Source of the DNA: CAZFUY01 sp964522445
GTDB taxonomy: Bacteria; Pseudomonadota; Gammaproteobacteria; SZUA-229
NCBI GenBank assembly: GCA_964522445.1
Contig: CAZFUY010000089.1
Location: forward strand, 1-12,400
DNA: 12,400 nt
Direction: 5' to 3'
A model generated the notes under the pieces. The model had not been told where the DNA came from, made no database searches, and was given only the letters and a program-made list of their open reading frames with translations. A program made the translations under genes and the position numbers. Positions 1 through 6,992 of this stretch are shown piece by piece (the stretch's first letter is position 1; each line of letters begins with the position of its first letter).

Positions 1-2
1 TT

Positions 3-1154
3 GTTGCAAATACGCCTGTAAACGCTATCGAGTTTGATGGATTTCTAACAGCAGGTTTTGCGGTTCATAACCAGAAACAATCTGATGGTAACAAAGTCAC
101 TTATCTGGATGAAATAAAAGAAGATGTTACATTTTTACAGGATTCCAAATTTGGTTTACAGATGACAGCGGATGTTACTGAAAATATGCAGGTAGTGGCG
201 CAGATTATGGCATCTGCTGAAGATGAAAACTATCGAATGGATATAGAGTGGGCTTATCTGGATTATAGTTTGAGTGAATCAAGTAATTTCCGAGTTGGGC
301 GTATTAAACAACCCGTATTTCTTATATCAGATTACCTTGAAGTGGGTTATGCCTATCCGTGGATAAGGCCTCCTGCTGAAGCATACAGTAATATGCCGGT
401 TGATAGTATTATTGGTGTGGAGTTGCTTTATCAGACAAATATTGGCGATATGAAGTTGGGTGTTCAACCTTATTTTGGTTCTAATACTGAAGGTGTACCG
501 GGTTTTCCAACAGTTAATTTCTTTGCGGATAATTATGTAGGTGTAGCGTTCAGGCTAGAAAACCAGTCATTAACGTTTCAGCTTAGTACATTTCAGACAG
601 ATGTATCAACTGTAGATTCAGGTACTGGTTCAATTCTATTAAATAGTGAAGGTAAAGCAACGTTATCTGTCGCCAGTTTTTCTATGGATATAGCCAATAT
701 AGTTGCCTATGCTGAATACACAACTCGCGATATTGAGCCTAAAAATATTTCTGATAGTCCCCGTTTCGATGCCTTGTTTGCTGACCAGGATGGTTATTAT
801 GTAACGCTGGGTTATCGTATAGGTAAATACTTGCCTCATATTACTTATGCGGCCATTGATTCTGACCCAATAAGTGCTTATGGCTGTTCAGATGCTAGCA
901 ACCCGCTGACCTGTGGTCCATCACAGGGAGCACAGCAGAATTCTATTACTCTGGGCTTGCGTTATGAAATTAATGACAGCACAGCATTAAAAATGGAATA
1001 CCAGGTTGTAGAGCTTGAAGATCGTGCGGGTAATATAGGCTTGTACCAACCTTTTTCTATGACCAATACTACGGTAATGTCGGCAAGCCCTGCAACACAG
1101 CTTGAAGATGATAAAATGTCAGTTATCAGTGTTGCTGTTGACGTGATTTTTTAA
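3..1154 (+). CDS. Outer-membrane porin, phosphate-selective porin-like beta-barrel (5' partial)
   Basis: The reading frame is open from base 3 to a TAA at 1152-1154, so the true start lies left of the window and 383 residues are visible. The first methionine in frame, at 162, is internal, because the sequence before it (for example EFDGFLTAGFAVHN) already reads as barrel strands. Probably little more than a signal peptide is missing. The protein shows alternating hydrophobic and polar strands, and the segment around residues 105-125 (GRIKQP then YAYPWIRPP) resembles an early conserved region of proteobacterial porins of the OprO/OprP-like type. It ends in VAVDVIF, the terminal aromatic residue expected of a BAM-assembled barrel. 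The inferred role is passive diffusion across the outer membrane; substrate cannot be read from the sequence. A loop with two cysteines (CSDASNPLTC) may form a disulfide. The gene is followed at once by a terminator, so it ends its transcription unit. Confidence 0.8.
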   Translation, partial: VANTPVNAIEFDGFLTAGFAVHNQKQSDGNKVTYLDEIKEDVTFLQDSKFGLQMTADVTENMQVVAQIMASAEDENYRMDIEWAYLDYSLSESSNFRVGRIKQPVFLISDYLEVGYAYPWIRPPAEAYSNMPVDSIIGVELLYQTNIGDMKLGVQPYFGSNTEGVPGFPTVNFFADNYVGVAFRLENQSLTFQLSTFQTDVSTVDSGTGSILLNSEGKATLSVASFSMDIANIVAYAEYTTRDIEPKNISDSPRFDALFADQDGYYVTLGYRIGKYLPHITYAAIDSDPISAYGCSDASNPLTCGPSQGAQQNSITLGLRYEINDSTALKMEYQVVELEDRAGNIGLYQPFSMTNTTVMSASPATQLEDDKMSVISVAVDVIF

Positions 1155-1178
1155 AACTATAAAAAATATATTTTTAAT

Positions 1179-1203
1179 ACCAGCCCAATGGGCTGGTTAT
1201 TTT
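1179..1203 (+). terminator. Rho-independent terminator of the porin gene
   Basis: ACCAGCCC (1179-1186), loop AAT and GGGCTGGT (1190-1197) form a perfect 8-bp stem, followed by TATTTT. It lies 25 bases after the porin stop codon. A run of A and T (AAAAAATATATTTTT) precedes the stem. The T tract is interrupted by one A, so termination may be less than complete. Confidence 0.8.
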
Positions 1204-1216
1204 GGTCATGATGACC
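1204..1216. promoter_or_regulatory. Palindrome GGTCAT-G-ATGACC, possible operator
   Basis: Two perfect 6-base half-sites surround a single central G, directly followed by the AT-rich TATATAAAA, about 100 bases upstream of the Sel1 gene. A short odd-spaced palindrome like this suits a dimeric repressor site, but no regulator is identified and a 6-base palindrome can arise by chance. Confidence 0.25.
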
Positions 1217-1236
1217 TATATAAAAGATGTTATGTT

Positions 1237-1261
1237 CAAGAAATGTTACAGCAGTTTCTTG
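1237..1261. promoter_or_regulatory. Inverted repeat CAAGAAA-N11-TTTCTTG upstream of the Sel1 gene
   Basis: CAAGAAA (1237-1243) and TTTCTTG (1255-1261) are perfect 7-base inverted repeats with centres 18 bases apart, and a weak promoter-like pair (TTGCCT at 1259, TATTAT at 1280, spacer 15) lies at its right edge. Such spacing fits a regulator dimer contacting successive grooves. The promoter assignment is tentative because the -35 match and spacer are poor. Confidence 0.25.
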
Positions 1262-1293
1262 CCTCAAATGAATAAAAACTATTATTAACCATA

Positions 1294-1308
1294 ACACCAG
1301 ACAGGTGT
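1294..1308 (+). promoter_or_regulatory. Small hairpin covering the Shine-Dalgarno of the Sel1 gene
   Basis: ACACC (1294-1298), loop AGACA and GGTGT (1304-1308) can pair over 5 bp and would occupy part of the AGGTG ribosome-binding site at 1303-1307. The stem is short, so any effect on translation would be modest. Confidence 0.25.
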
Positions 1309-1312
1309 AACA

Positions 1313-2194
1313 ATGCGTATTTTTTCATACTTGATATTCAGTGTGGTGATGACTTTATCGACCACAGTTTATGCACAGCTACCGTTATTTATGGCGGATG
1401 TTTCTGCTGGTGTATTTCGTTTTCAAATTAAACTGGCAGAGCATGGAAATTCAGAAGCTCAGTATAAAGTTGGTGAAATGTATGAAATGGGCAAGGGTGT
1501 AAGCAAAAATCTTGAAAAAGCACAAATATGGTTTGAGAAATCTGCCAATCAGGGACATAAAAAAGCATCTTATAAGTTACTTTATTTAGAAATTGATAAT
1601 AATGGTTTAAATGATTTTACCAAGAGTCAGTTAAGCAATCTTCGTAGAGAAGCGGCGAATGGTAATGCAGATGCACAGTATTTTCTTGGTAAAATGTATG
1701 CCGCGGGCGTAGGTGTGCCTAAAAGCCTGACGAATGCTTTAACCTGGTTGAATAAAGCAACGTATAGCGGAGTTTCAGAAGCAGAGCATGAAGCGATAGC
1801 CGTTGAAGAAGAATTAGCTCATCTTCGTGAGCGTGAAGCTAATCGTCGTGCAACAGCTTTAGCTGCAGCCCAAAAAAGAAAAGCAGAAGAAGCGCGCAGA
1901 GCAAAAGAAACAAAAGAGGCCAGACAAGCTAAAGAAAATGAGCTTGAAGCCAAACGTGAAGCTAAACGCCGCTCTGAAGCTCGTCGTAATGCAGAGAAGC
2001 GTCGACGTGAACAGGAAGCTCTTGCTAAAGCTGCGGAACAGGATCGAGCAGAGCAGGAACAGATTGCAAAAGAGAAAGCAGCTGAAGCTGAAGCAACACG
2101 GAAATTAGCTGAAGTAGAAAAGAAAAAGAAAGCTAAATTTGTATCAGATCCATGTAAAGGTAAATCAGCGCGTTTTCTGTCGACTTGTCGGTAA
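1313..2194 (+). CDS. Secreted Sel1-repeat protein with long charged helical tail
   Basis: The 293-residue product starts with a Sec signal peptide (hydrophobic core at residues 4-17, likely cleavage after VYA at 21), so it should act in the periplasm. Two Sel1-type helical repeats are visible at about residues 47-82 (core SEAQYKVGEMYEMGKGV) and 118-153 (core ADAQYFLGKMYAAGVGV); such repeats usually bind other proteins. Residues about 158-277 are almost entirely A, E, K, R and Q and should form one long helix or coiled coil, reminiscent of TolA-type spacer helices. The protein ends with two cysteines (C281 and C292) in DPCKGKSARFLSTCR, which could pair. The start is supported by AGGTG five bases upstream of ATG 1313. 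The gene stands alone between two terminators. Function is unknown; a scaffold in the envelope is an inference. Confidence 0.85.
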   Translation: MRIFSYLIFSVVMTLSTTVYAQLPLFMADVSAGVFRFQIKLAEHGNSEAQYKVGEMYEMGKGVSKNLEKAQIWFEKSANQGHKKASYKLLYLEIDNNGLNDFTKSQLSNLRREAANGNADAQYFLGKMYAAGVGVPKSLTNALTWLNKATYSGVSEAEHEAIAVEEELAHLREREANRRATALAAAQKRKAEEARRAKETKEARQAKENELEAKREAKRRSEARRNAEKRRREQEALAKAAEQDRAEQEQIAKEKAAEAEATRKLAEVEKKKKAKFVSDPCKGKSARFLSTCR

Positions 2195-2220
2195 ATTAAA
2201 AAACAAATGTAATTATATAT

Positions 2221-2244
2221 GCACCCTTAGTGGGTGCTTTTTTT
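2221..2244 (+). terminator. Rho-independent terminator of the Sel1 gene
   Basis: GCACCC (2221-2226), loop TTAGT and GGGTGC (2232-2237) form a perfect 6-bp stem, followed by seven T (2238-2244). It begins 27 bases after the stop codon. Confidence 0.9.
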
Positions 2245-2327
2245 GGTTATCATAATCTGAAATAGCTCAAACATTAACCTGATATTGGCAGTGTCTTAAG
2301 TCAAAAGCGGAATTTTAGATTTTTCTA

Positions 2328-2578
2328 ATTTAAGATTAAAAGCAAAAGAAAACGCAAACAACGCAAACAGCGCAAATGAACGCAGTTTTTATGCCGTCAT
2401 TCCCGCGTGCTTCTAGCGGGAATCCCGTGGCTTCAAGATTTTAAGGTCACTGGATCCCGGCTCAAAAGCATACCGGGATGACGGGTTTTAAATTTGAATA
2501 ATCTTATTTCTTCGCGCTTTTAGCGTTGTTGGCGTTCATTCGCGTTTTCTTTTGCTTATAAATCTTTTGATCTTAAAT
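2328..2578. mobile_element. Composite inverted-repeat element, MITE-like, no coding capacity
   Basis: This fills most of the gene-free stretch 2245-2601. The outermost arms are ATTTAAGAT (2328-2336) and ATCTTAAAT (2570-2578). Further in, a perfect 16-base inverted repeat is found: AAGCAAAAGAAAACGC (2340-2355) and GCGTTTTCTTTTGCTT (2542-2557). The left arm continues with two exact tandem copies of ACGCAAACA (2352-2369) and related GCGCAAATGAACGC. The right arm carries the complementary theme (GCGTTGTTGGCGTTCATT). A second palindromic unit sits in the centre (2394-2484). No long ORF or transposase is present, so mobilisation would have to be in trans. I do not see an unambiguous target-site duplication. 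The exact ends are uncertain. It lies between two convergent genes, where insertion is least harmful. Confidence 0.6.
2394..2484. repeat. Inner palindromic repeat unit bounded by CCGTCAT(T)CCCG and CGGGATGACGG
   Basis: CCGTCATTCCCG (2394-2405) and CCGGGATGACGG (2473-2484) are near-complementary ends. Two hairpins lie inside: ATTCCCGC (2399-2406) with GCGGGAAT (2416-2423), and ATCCCGG (2454-2460) with CCGGGAT (2473-2479). The ATTCCCGC...GCGGGAAT core resembles repeats dispersed in many beta- and gammaproteobacterial genomes, similar to the dRS3 repeats of Neisseria; this likeness is from memory. The unit is nested inside the larger element. Confidence 0.65.
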
Positions 2579-2579
2579 G

Positions 2580-2599
2580 TCTGCTTCAGGCTCAGCAGA
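2580..2599 (-). terminator. Weak candidate terminator for the minus-strand kinase gene
   Basis: TCTGCT (2580-2585) and AGCAGA (2594-2599) form a 6-bp stem with an 8-base loop, immediately past the minus-strand stop at 2602-2604. Read on the minus strand it is followed by CATTTAAG and not by a real T tract, so intrinsic termination is doubtful. Confidence 0.25.
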
Positions 2600-2601
2600 A
2601 T

Positions 2602-4140
2602 TCAGTTATGCTTGAATAATTTTTCTATCTTTGAAAAATCTATATCTTTACCTGTATTGATTTTAATTTCAAAAACCTGTTCTTCTTTGAGTAGTGGATT
2701 GAAATTATTTAGCTGTTTTTTCATAATCTGTATATCTGCATCAGAAATATTATCTGTATCACTGGTGCGTTGTTCAATCCGCTGTTCCAGGATTTTTTTA
2801 TCAGCGTAACAGCTAAGAATATGAAAAGAGACCTGCTGTTGTTGTGCAAGTTCTTTAAATAATTTTCGCCATCTACTATCCAGAAAAGTTGCATCAATAA
2901 TCACGGGGTAACCAGCCTGTAATATTGTTATTGCTAGAGTTTTTAAATATTCATAAGTTGATGCAGCTATTTCTTTTGTATAAATAGTTTTCTTATCACT
3001 ACCAAATAAACGTTTTCTTTCAATATCGGATCGAATAACAATGGCATTGATTTTGTCGGCCAGTTGGTTAGCAAGCCAGCTTTTCCCGCTGCCTGATATG
3101 CCATGTGTAATAGCAATAAAAGTTTTATGTGGTTTGATATAATTGCAGGCAAGTTGTAGATAGTTTTTAAGTTCTAATAAATCATGTTTGTAGTCTTTAG
3201 TTGAAGGTTCTAATTGTTTTAGTCTAAGAGCAGTGACTTTGGCTCTAACCATGGCTCGATAGAGCAAATAGAATTTTAAAACATGAAGACCAGAGTAATC
3301 GCCTGTTTTTTCAAGATAATAATTTAACAGGTGTGTTGCATAGTGGGGCTTATTATGATCCTGTAAATCCATAATTAAAAAAGCAATTTCACTTATGGTA
3401 TCAATCCACCGGAATTGATCATTAAACTCTATGCCATCAAAGATAAGTATGTTGTTATCTATAAGTGCGATATTGCCCAGGTGTAAATCACCGTGACATT
3501 CTCGAATATAGCCCTCGTCTTTACGGGCTTCCAGTTTTTTAGTTAGTTTGTTATATAAAGAAATTGATGTGCTTTTTATGGTCTTTAATTTATTAATGTC
3601 TTCTTTGTCAGTTAAAAACTCTTCAAGTATTTTAAAGTTGTGTTCAACAGGTTTAATAACTTCTGATACAGTCCCGAAGCTACTGTTTATATCTGCGATG
3701 GCTATATTTTTATGGAAATTGGCCAGTTTCTCGGCAAGTTGATTGATGTGTTTTAATGTGATTTTATGAGTGGCTATTAATTTGTTTAGTAGTCCATTTT
3801 GATCAAACTGCTTCATTTTTATTGTGTACTCAATTGCAGGTCCTTGTCCATTTAGTACAAAAAAATCATCTTCTTTTGTTATAGGAATCACTTCAAGGTA
3901 AATATCTTTTACTAAACGGCTATTAAGTTTAAGTTCCTGTTCGCAATAATATTTACGTTTATCCAGTTGGGTAAAGTTAAGGAAACCAAAGTCCACTGGT
4001 TTTTTGATTTTATATGCGAAGAGTCCGGTTAGAAATACCCAGGAAATATGGGTTTGAATAAGCTCGATATGGTCAACGGGGTGATCATATGTGTCTGGAT
4101 CAAGCATAGCCTGAATAAGTTTATTTTGATCTGTCGTCAT
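2602..4140 (-). CDS. Fused phosphotransferase-like (APH fold) and P-loop kinase-like protein
   Basis: The 512-residue protein joins two enzyme-like halves. Residues about 1-310 resemble the aminoglycoside/choline phosphotransferase fold: the catalytic-loop motif HGDLHLGN is at 216-223 and the metal-binding counterpart IFDGIEF at 233-239. Residues about 340-510 form a P-loop domain with Walker A GISGSGKS (347-354), a following RSDIERKR segment (370-377) and a Walker B-like VIIDATF (413-419), as in small-molecule or polynucleotide kinases of the zeta-toxin/Pnk-like type. This architecture is known as a bacterial family usually annotated as bifunctional aminoglycoside phosphotransferase/ATP-binding protein. 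Its substrate is not established to my knowledge, and resistance should not be assumed. All key motifs look intact. It is transcribed alone, divergent from mrcB. The start at 4140 has only a distant AAGGTGA 12 bases upstream, so the exact start is less certain. Confidence 0.85.
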   Translation of the reverse strand: MTTDQNKLIQAMLDPDTYDHPVDHIELIQTHISWVFLTGLFAYKIKKPVDFGFLNFTQLDKRKYYCEQELKLNSRLVKDIYLEVIPITKEDDFFVLNGQGPAIEYTIKMKQFDQNGLLNKLIATHKITLKHINQLAEKLANFHKNIAIADINSSFGTVSEVIKPVEHNFKILEEFLTDKEDINKLKTIKSTSISLYNKLTKKLEARKDEGYIRECHGDLHLGNIALIDNNILIFDGIEFNDQFRWIDTISEIAFLIMDLQDHNKPHYATHLLNYYLEKTGDYSGLHVLKFYLLYRAMVRAKVTALRLKQLEPSTKDYKHDLLELKNYLQLACNYIKPHKTFIAITHGISGSGKSWLANQLADKINAIVIRSDIERKRLFGSDKKTIYTKEIAASTYEYLKTLAITILQAGYPVIIDATFLDSRWRKLFKELAQQQQVSFHILSCYADKKILEQRIEQRTSDTDNISDADIQIMKKQLNNFNPLLKEEQVFEIKINTGKDIDFSKIEKLFKHN

Positions 4141-4229
4141 TTAGATGAAAAATCACCTTGAAGTAGTACTCATATAGTATAACCTATTGAGGTGTTAATT
4201 CGCGACCCGATTCATAGTAATGGCATTGT
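4141..4229. promoter_or_regulatory. Divergent intergenic region between the kinase-like gene and mrcB
   Basis: These 89 bases must hold the promoter of the minus-strand gene and probably that of mrcB. On the minus strand TATACT (complement of 4176-4181) is close to a -10 consensus but lacks a good -35. On the plus strand TTGAAG (4158-4163) and TATAAC (4178-4183) are only 14 bases apart, which is short. No convincing operator is seen. Confidence 0.3.
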
Positions 4230-6399
4230 ATGGCAGCCAAACCATCCAAAAAACGAAAAACCAGAAAAAGAACTCGAAAGTCAAAGTCGGTAAAAAAGAC
4301 TAATGTATTAAGCTTAAATAGAAAAGTAGTTTTATATTTAATTTTAGCACTGCTGTTACCTTTGATTGCTTATATTATTTATCTGGATTTTCGTATAACT
4401 TCAAAATTTGAAGGTAATATATGGTCACTACCTTCTCATGTTTATGCGCGTCCACTTGAGCTTTATGTTGATAAATCACTTTCTGCAAAACAGTTTGAGC
4501 AGGAATTAAAACTTATTGGTTATACTNNNNNNNNNNNNNNNNNNNNNNNNNNNNNNNNNNNNNNNNNNNNNNNNNNNNNNNNNNNNNNNNNNNNNNNNNN
4601 NNNNNNNNNNNNNNNNNNNNNNNNNNCCAAAGCAATTAGTGCTGGCACTGCTTGCCGTTGAGGATCGTCGCTTTTATCAGCATTGGGGAGTTGATCCAAG
4701 AGCTATTGTTCGAGCTGCATTGGCTAATTTAACAGCGGGTGGAACAGTTCAGGGAGCAAGTACATTAACTCAGCAATTAGTTAAAAATCTATTTTTATCA
4801 CCTGAGCGTAGTTTTAGAAGAAAAATTAATGAAGCCATTATGTCAATTTTACTGGAGCTTCATTATGATAAGGCATTAATTCTTGAAACTTATATTAATG
4901 AAATATATCTGGGGCAGGATGGAGCGCAAGGTATTCATGGTTTTGCACTGGCCAGTTTTTATTATTTTGACAGGCCTTTAAATAAACTCTCTAGAGACAA
5001 GATAGCTTTATTGGTGGGACTGGTGAAAGGTGCTTCCTGGTATAGCCCTCGGCGACATCCATTACGTGCGCTGGAAAGGCGTAATCAGGTGTTAGCGCAA
5101 ATGCATCAACAGGGAGTCATAAGTGCAAATAAACTTAAGCAGTTAAAAGCCAGAAAATTAGCCGTTACAAAAAAAACATATCGAACAGATAATCGTTTCC
5201 CTGCATTTATTGATTTAGTAAAAAGACAACTACGTGATGACTATGAAGAAAGTGATTTGCGTTCAGTTGGTTTAAATATATTTACAACACTGAACCCACT
5301 TATTCAATATCAGGCAGAGCGATCAGTTAAAACAGCTTTGCCTCAATTAGAAAAGCAATACAGCAAGGCAGATAAATTGCAGACGGCTGTTATTGTTGTG
5401 TCGCCAGAAAATGGAGAAGTTCAGGCATTGGTGAGTGATCGTAAGCCAGATTTTCCTGGTTTTAACAGGGCAATAGATGCGGTGCGTCAGGTAGGCTCTT
5501 TAATCAAACCTGGGATCTATTTATCTGCATTGCAAAAGTCAGATAAATTTAATCTGGCAACTGTTTTAAATGATCGGCAGTTACGACTGAAAGGCCGCGA
5601 TAAAAAAATATGGTCACCCAAAAATTATGACCGGAAATACAAAGGTGATATTTTATTGTATCAGGCGCTTATGTTATCTCGAAATGTGCCTACTGTACGT
5701 CTGGGGCTTGAAGTAGGCCTGGCTGATATTGTTAAAACCTTACAGGCACTGGGTATTAAACGTGAAGTGCCGCCGTATCCTTCAATGACTCTGGGTGCAT
5801 TTAATTTATCTCCTTTTGATGTGGCTAGCATGTATCAGACTTTTGCAGCCAAAGGTTTCCATATTCCATTACGAGCTATACGTGAAGTGCTGGATGTAAA
5901 TGGCAGGCCGCTAAGTCGTTATCCACTCAAGCTTAAACAAACACTGGATGAAAAACCAGTGCATCTTGTAAATACTGTTTTACATAAGGTGACACAACAG
6001 GGCACAGCACGATCATTAAAAAATCGTCTGTCAACAAAGGTGGCAGGTAAAACAGGTACGACGGATGATTTAAGGGATAGCTGGTTTGCTGGCTTTTCAG
6101 AAGATCATCTGGCTGTTGTGTGGATTGGACGGGATGATAATAAAACCACAGGACTCACAGGTGCATCTGGTGCATTAAAAATATGGACGGACTTAATGAC
6201 GCATATTCCACTGGAGGATTTGCAGCTGGACTTACCAGAAGGCATGGAAAATCACTGGATTGATTCTAAAACAGGCGGTATTTCTGAAAAAGGATGTCAG
6301 GGTGCGGTAGAATTACCTTTTATATTCGCTACAGAACCGAGCCAGAGAGCTAAATGCAGATCGATATCCATATTGCAAAAACTGAAAAACCTGTTTTAG
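4230..6399 (+). CDS. mrcB: Penicillin-binding protein 1b, bifunctional peptidoglycan synthase (interrupted by an assembly gap)
   Basis: PBP1b polymerises lipid II into glycan chains and cross-links the peptides on the outer face of the inner membrane. Before the gap 99 codons encode a very basic cytoplasmic tail (residues 3-24), a membrane helix (about 32-50) and the start of the UB2H region (IWSLPSHVYARPLEL). After the gap 590 residues follow: the glycosyltransferase domain with catalytic Glu in LAVEDRRFYQHWG (codon 4660-4662) and GASTLTQQLVKNLF, then the transpeptidase with SLIK (Ser codon 5497-5499), SRN (5677-5685) and KTGT (6049-6060). All catalytic motifs are present. The two halves are in different frames only because the gap is written as 100 N; bases on both sides fall on codon borders, so the missing length is a multiple of three. 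Comparison with E. coli PBP1b suggests roughly 85-90 missing codons. The ATG at 4230 is the first after an in-frame TAA at 4218; its ribosome-binding site is weak. Confidence 0.93.
4527..4626. other. Assembly gap (100 N) inside mrcB
   Basis: Exactly 100 N, a conventional placeholder. The flanking mrcB codons require a missing length divisible by three, and family comparison suggests about 260 bases covering the rest of UB2H and the start of the glycosyltransferase domain. Confidence 0.95.
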
Positions 6400-6413
6400 C
6401 CTTTGCCCGACAA

Positions 6414-6442
6414 TATGTAGGAGCGGCTTTAGCCGTGATAAT
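6414..6442. repeat. REP-like palindrome (TGTAGGAGCGGCTTTAGCCG)
   Basis: Starting 15 bases after the mrcB stop, TGTAGGAGCGGCTTTAGCCGTGATAA contains the short hairpin CGGCT-TT-AGCCG (6424-6435). Very similar GTAGGAGCGGCTTNAGCCGCGA sequences are dispersed as REP-type repeats in Pseudomonas and other gammaproteobacteria (from memory). The frame of the next gene is open through it, but it is unlikely to be translated. Confidence 0.6.
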
Positions 6443-6454
6443 AAAGTCGATTAA

Positions 6455-6530
6455 TTGCCACAGAGGCATGGAGAACACAGAGGATGTTAATAATAAAAAA
6501 ATCTCTGTGACCTCCATGCCTCTATGGCAA
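6455..6530. repeat. Long imperfect inverted repeat, arms TTGCCACAGAGGCATGGAG / CTCCATGCCTCTATGGCAA
   Basis: The left arm (6455-6482) and right arm (6503-6530) pair over 28 bases with three mismatches, around a 20-base AT-rich loop. In RNA this would be a very stable hairpin. CACAGAGG(C)A(C/T)GGAGAACACAGAG sequences are a repeat type I recall from intergenic regions of many environmental proteobacteria. The right arm contains ATG 6516, a likely start of the downstream lipoprotein gene, so the repeat overlaps coding sequence. Confidence 0.8.
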
Positions 6531-6992
6531 ATCCTGTCTTTTATTAGTTTTTGTTTTTTTATAACATCATGTGCTGTTCAGCAAACAAATAAAATATGGG
6601 ATCCATTACAACAAAACCAGACAACAGATACAGGTATAAAGCGTTCGACAAAAAATATGTCACCTGCAATTGCTGCATTAATAAAACAGGCTGATTTAAA
6701 AATTGAGCAAAAGCAGTGGTCTTCTTCAATTTCAATAATTGAACGTGCATTGCGTATTAATCCAAAGCAGGCAGAAGCATGGACTCGAATGGCGGTTGCA
6801 CATTTAGGCAATAATAATGCTGAACAGGCTATTCATATGGCAAAGCGTGCTAATGCTTATACAGGGAAAAATTCAAAACTAAAATCTTATAACTGGTTAC
6901 TAATGTCACGAGCTTATAAGATATTAAATAAACTGGATGCTGCAAAATCTGCCGCATTAAAAAGTCAAAAAATAATGCAGGAAAATAATTAA
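6468..6992 (+). CDS. TPR-repeat lipoprotein; start codon inside a repeat
   Basis: A small TPR protein with a lipoprotein signal peptide: hydrophobic stretch ILSFISFCFFITSC with lipobox ITSC, so it should be lipid-anchored at the envelope. About three TPR-like helical pairs follow (IKQADLKIEQKQWSSSISII, AEAWTRMAVAHLGNNNAEQA, LLMSRAYKILNKLDAAKSA), typical of protein-binding adaptors. The start is ambiguous. ATG 6468 gives 174 residues with a KK pair before the hydrophobic core; ATG 6516 gives 158 residues and an uncharged n-region (MPLWQ). Both lie in the inverted repeat 6455-6530 and neither has a good ribosome-binding site; AGAGG at 6462-6466 is only one base from ATG 6468. The frame is open further up to 6354 but that part is repeat DNA and the end of mrcB. 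The stop overlaps the yoaA start as TAATG, implying coupled translation. Partner and function are unknown. Confidence 0.75.
   Translation: MENTEDVNNKKISVTSMPLWQILSFISFCFFITSCAVQQTNKIWDPLQQNQTTDTGIKRSTKNMSPAIAALIKQADLKIEQKQWSSSISIIERALRINPKQAEAWTRMAVAHLGNNNAEQAIHMAKRANAYTGKNSKLKSYNWLLMSRAYKILNKLDAAKSAALKSQKIMQENN

Noticed and set aside
162..1154. Porin gene starting at ATG 162
   Set aside because: The frame is open to the left edge and the upstream residues already read as barrel strands, so 162 is internal to a truncated gene.
2340..2566. CRISPR array suggested by repeated ACGCAAACA units
   Set aside because: The units are 9 bases and directly adjacent, without regular spacers, and are mirrored as an inverted repeat. 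This is not a CRISPR pattern.
2552..2809. Small plus-strand gene in the right arm of the composite element
   Set aside because: It begins in the repeat and continues antisense to the kinase-like gene; no ribosome-binding site or recognisable domain.
4516..4626. A separate gene starting at ATG 4516 running into the gap
   Set aside because: That ATG is out of frame with mrcB before the gap; the long frame after it is simply the second half of mrcB shifted by an arbitrary gap length.
6354..6467. N-terminal extension of the TPR protein from ATG 6354
   Set aside because: It overlaps the end of mrcB, is made largely of REP-like DNA, and would bury the lipoprotein signal peptide about 70 residues inside the protein.
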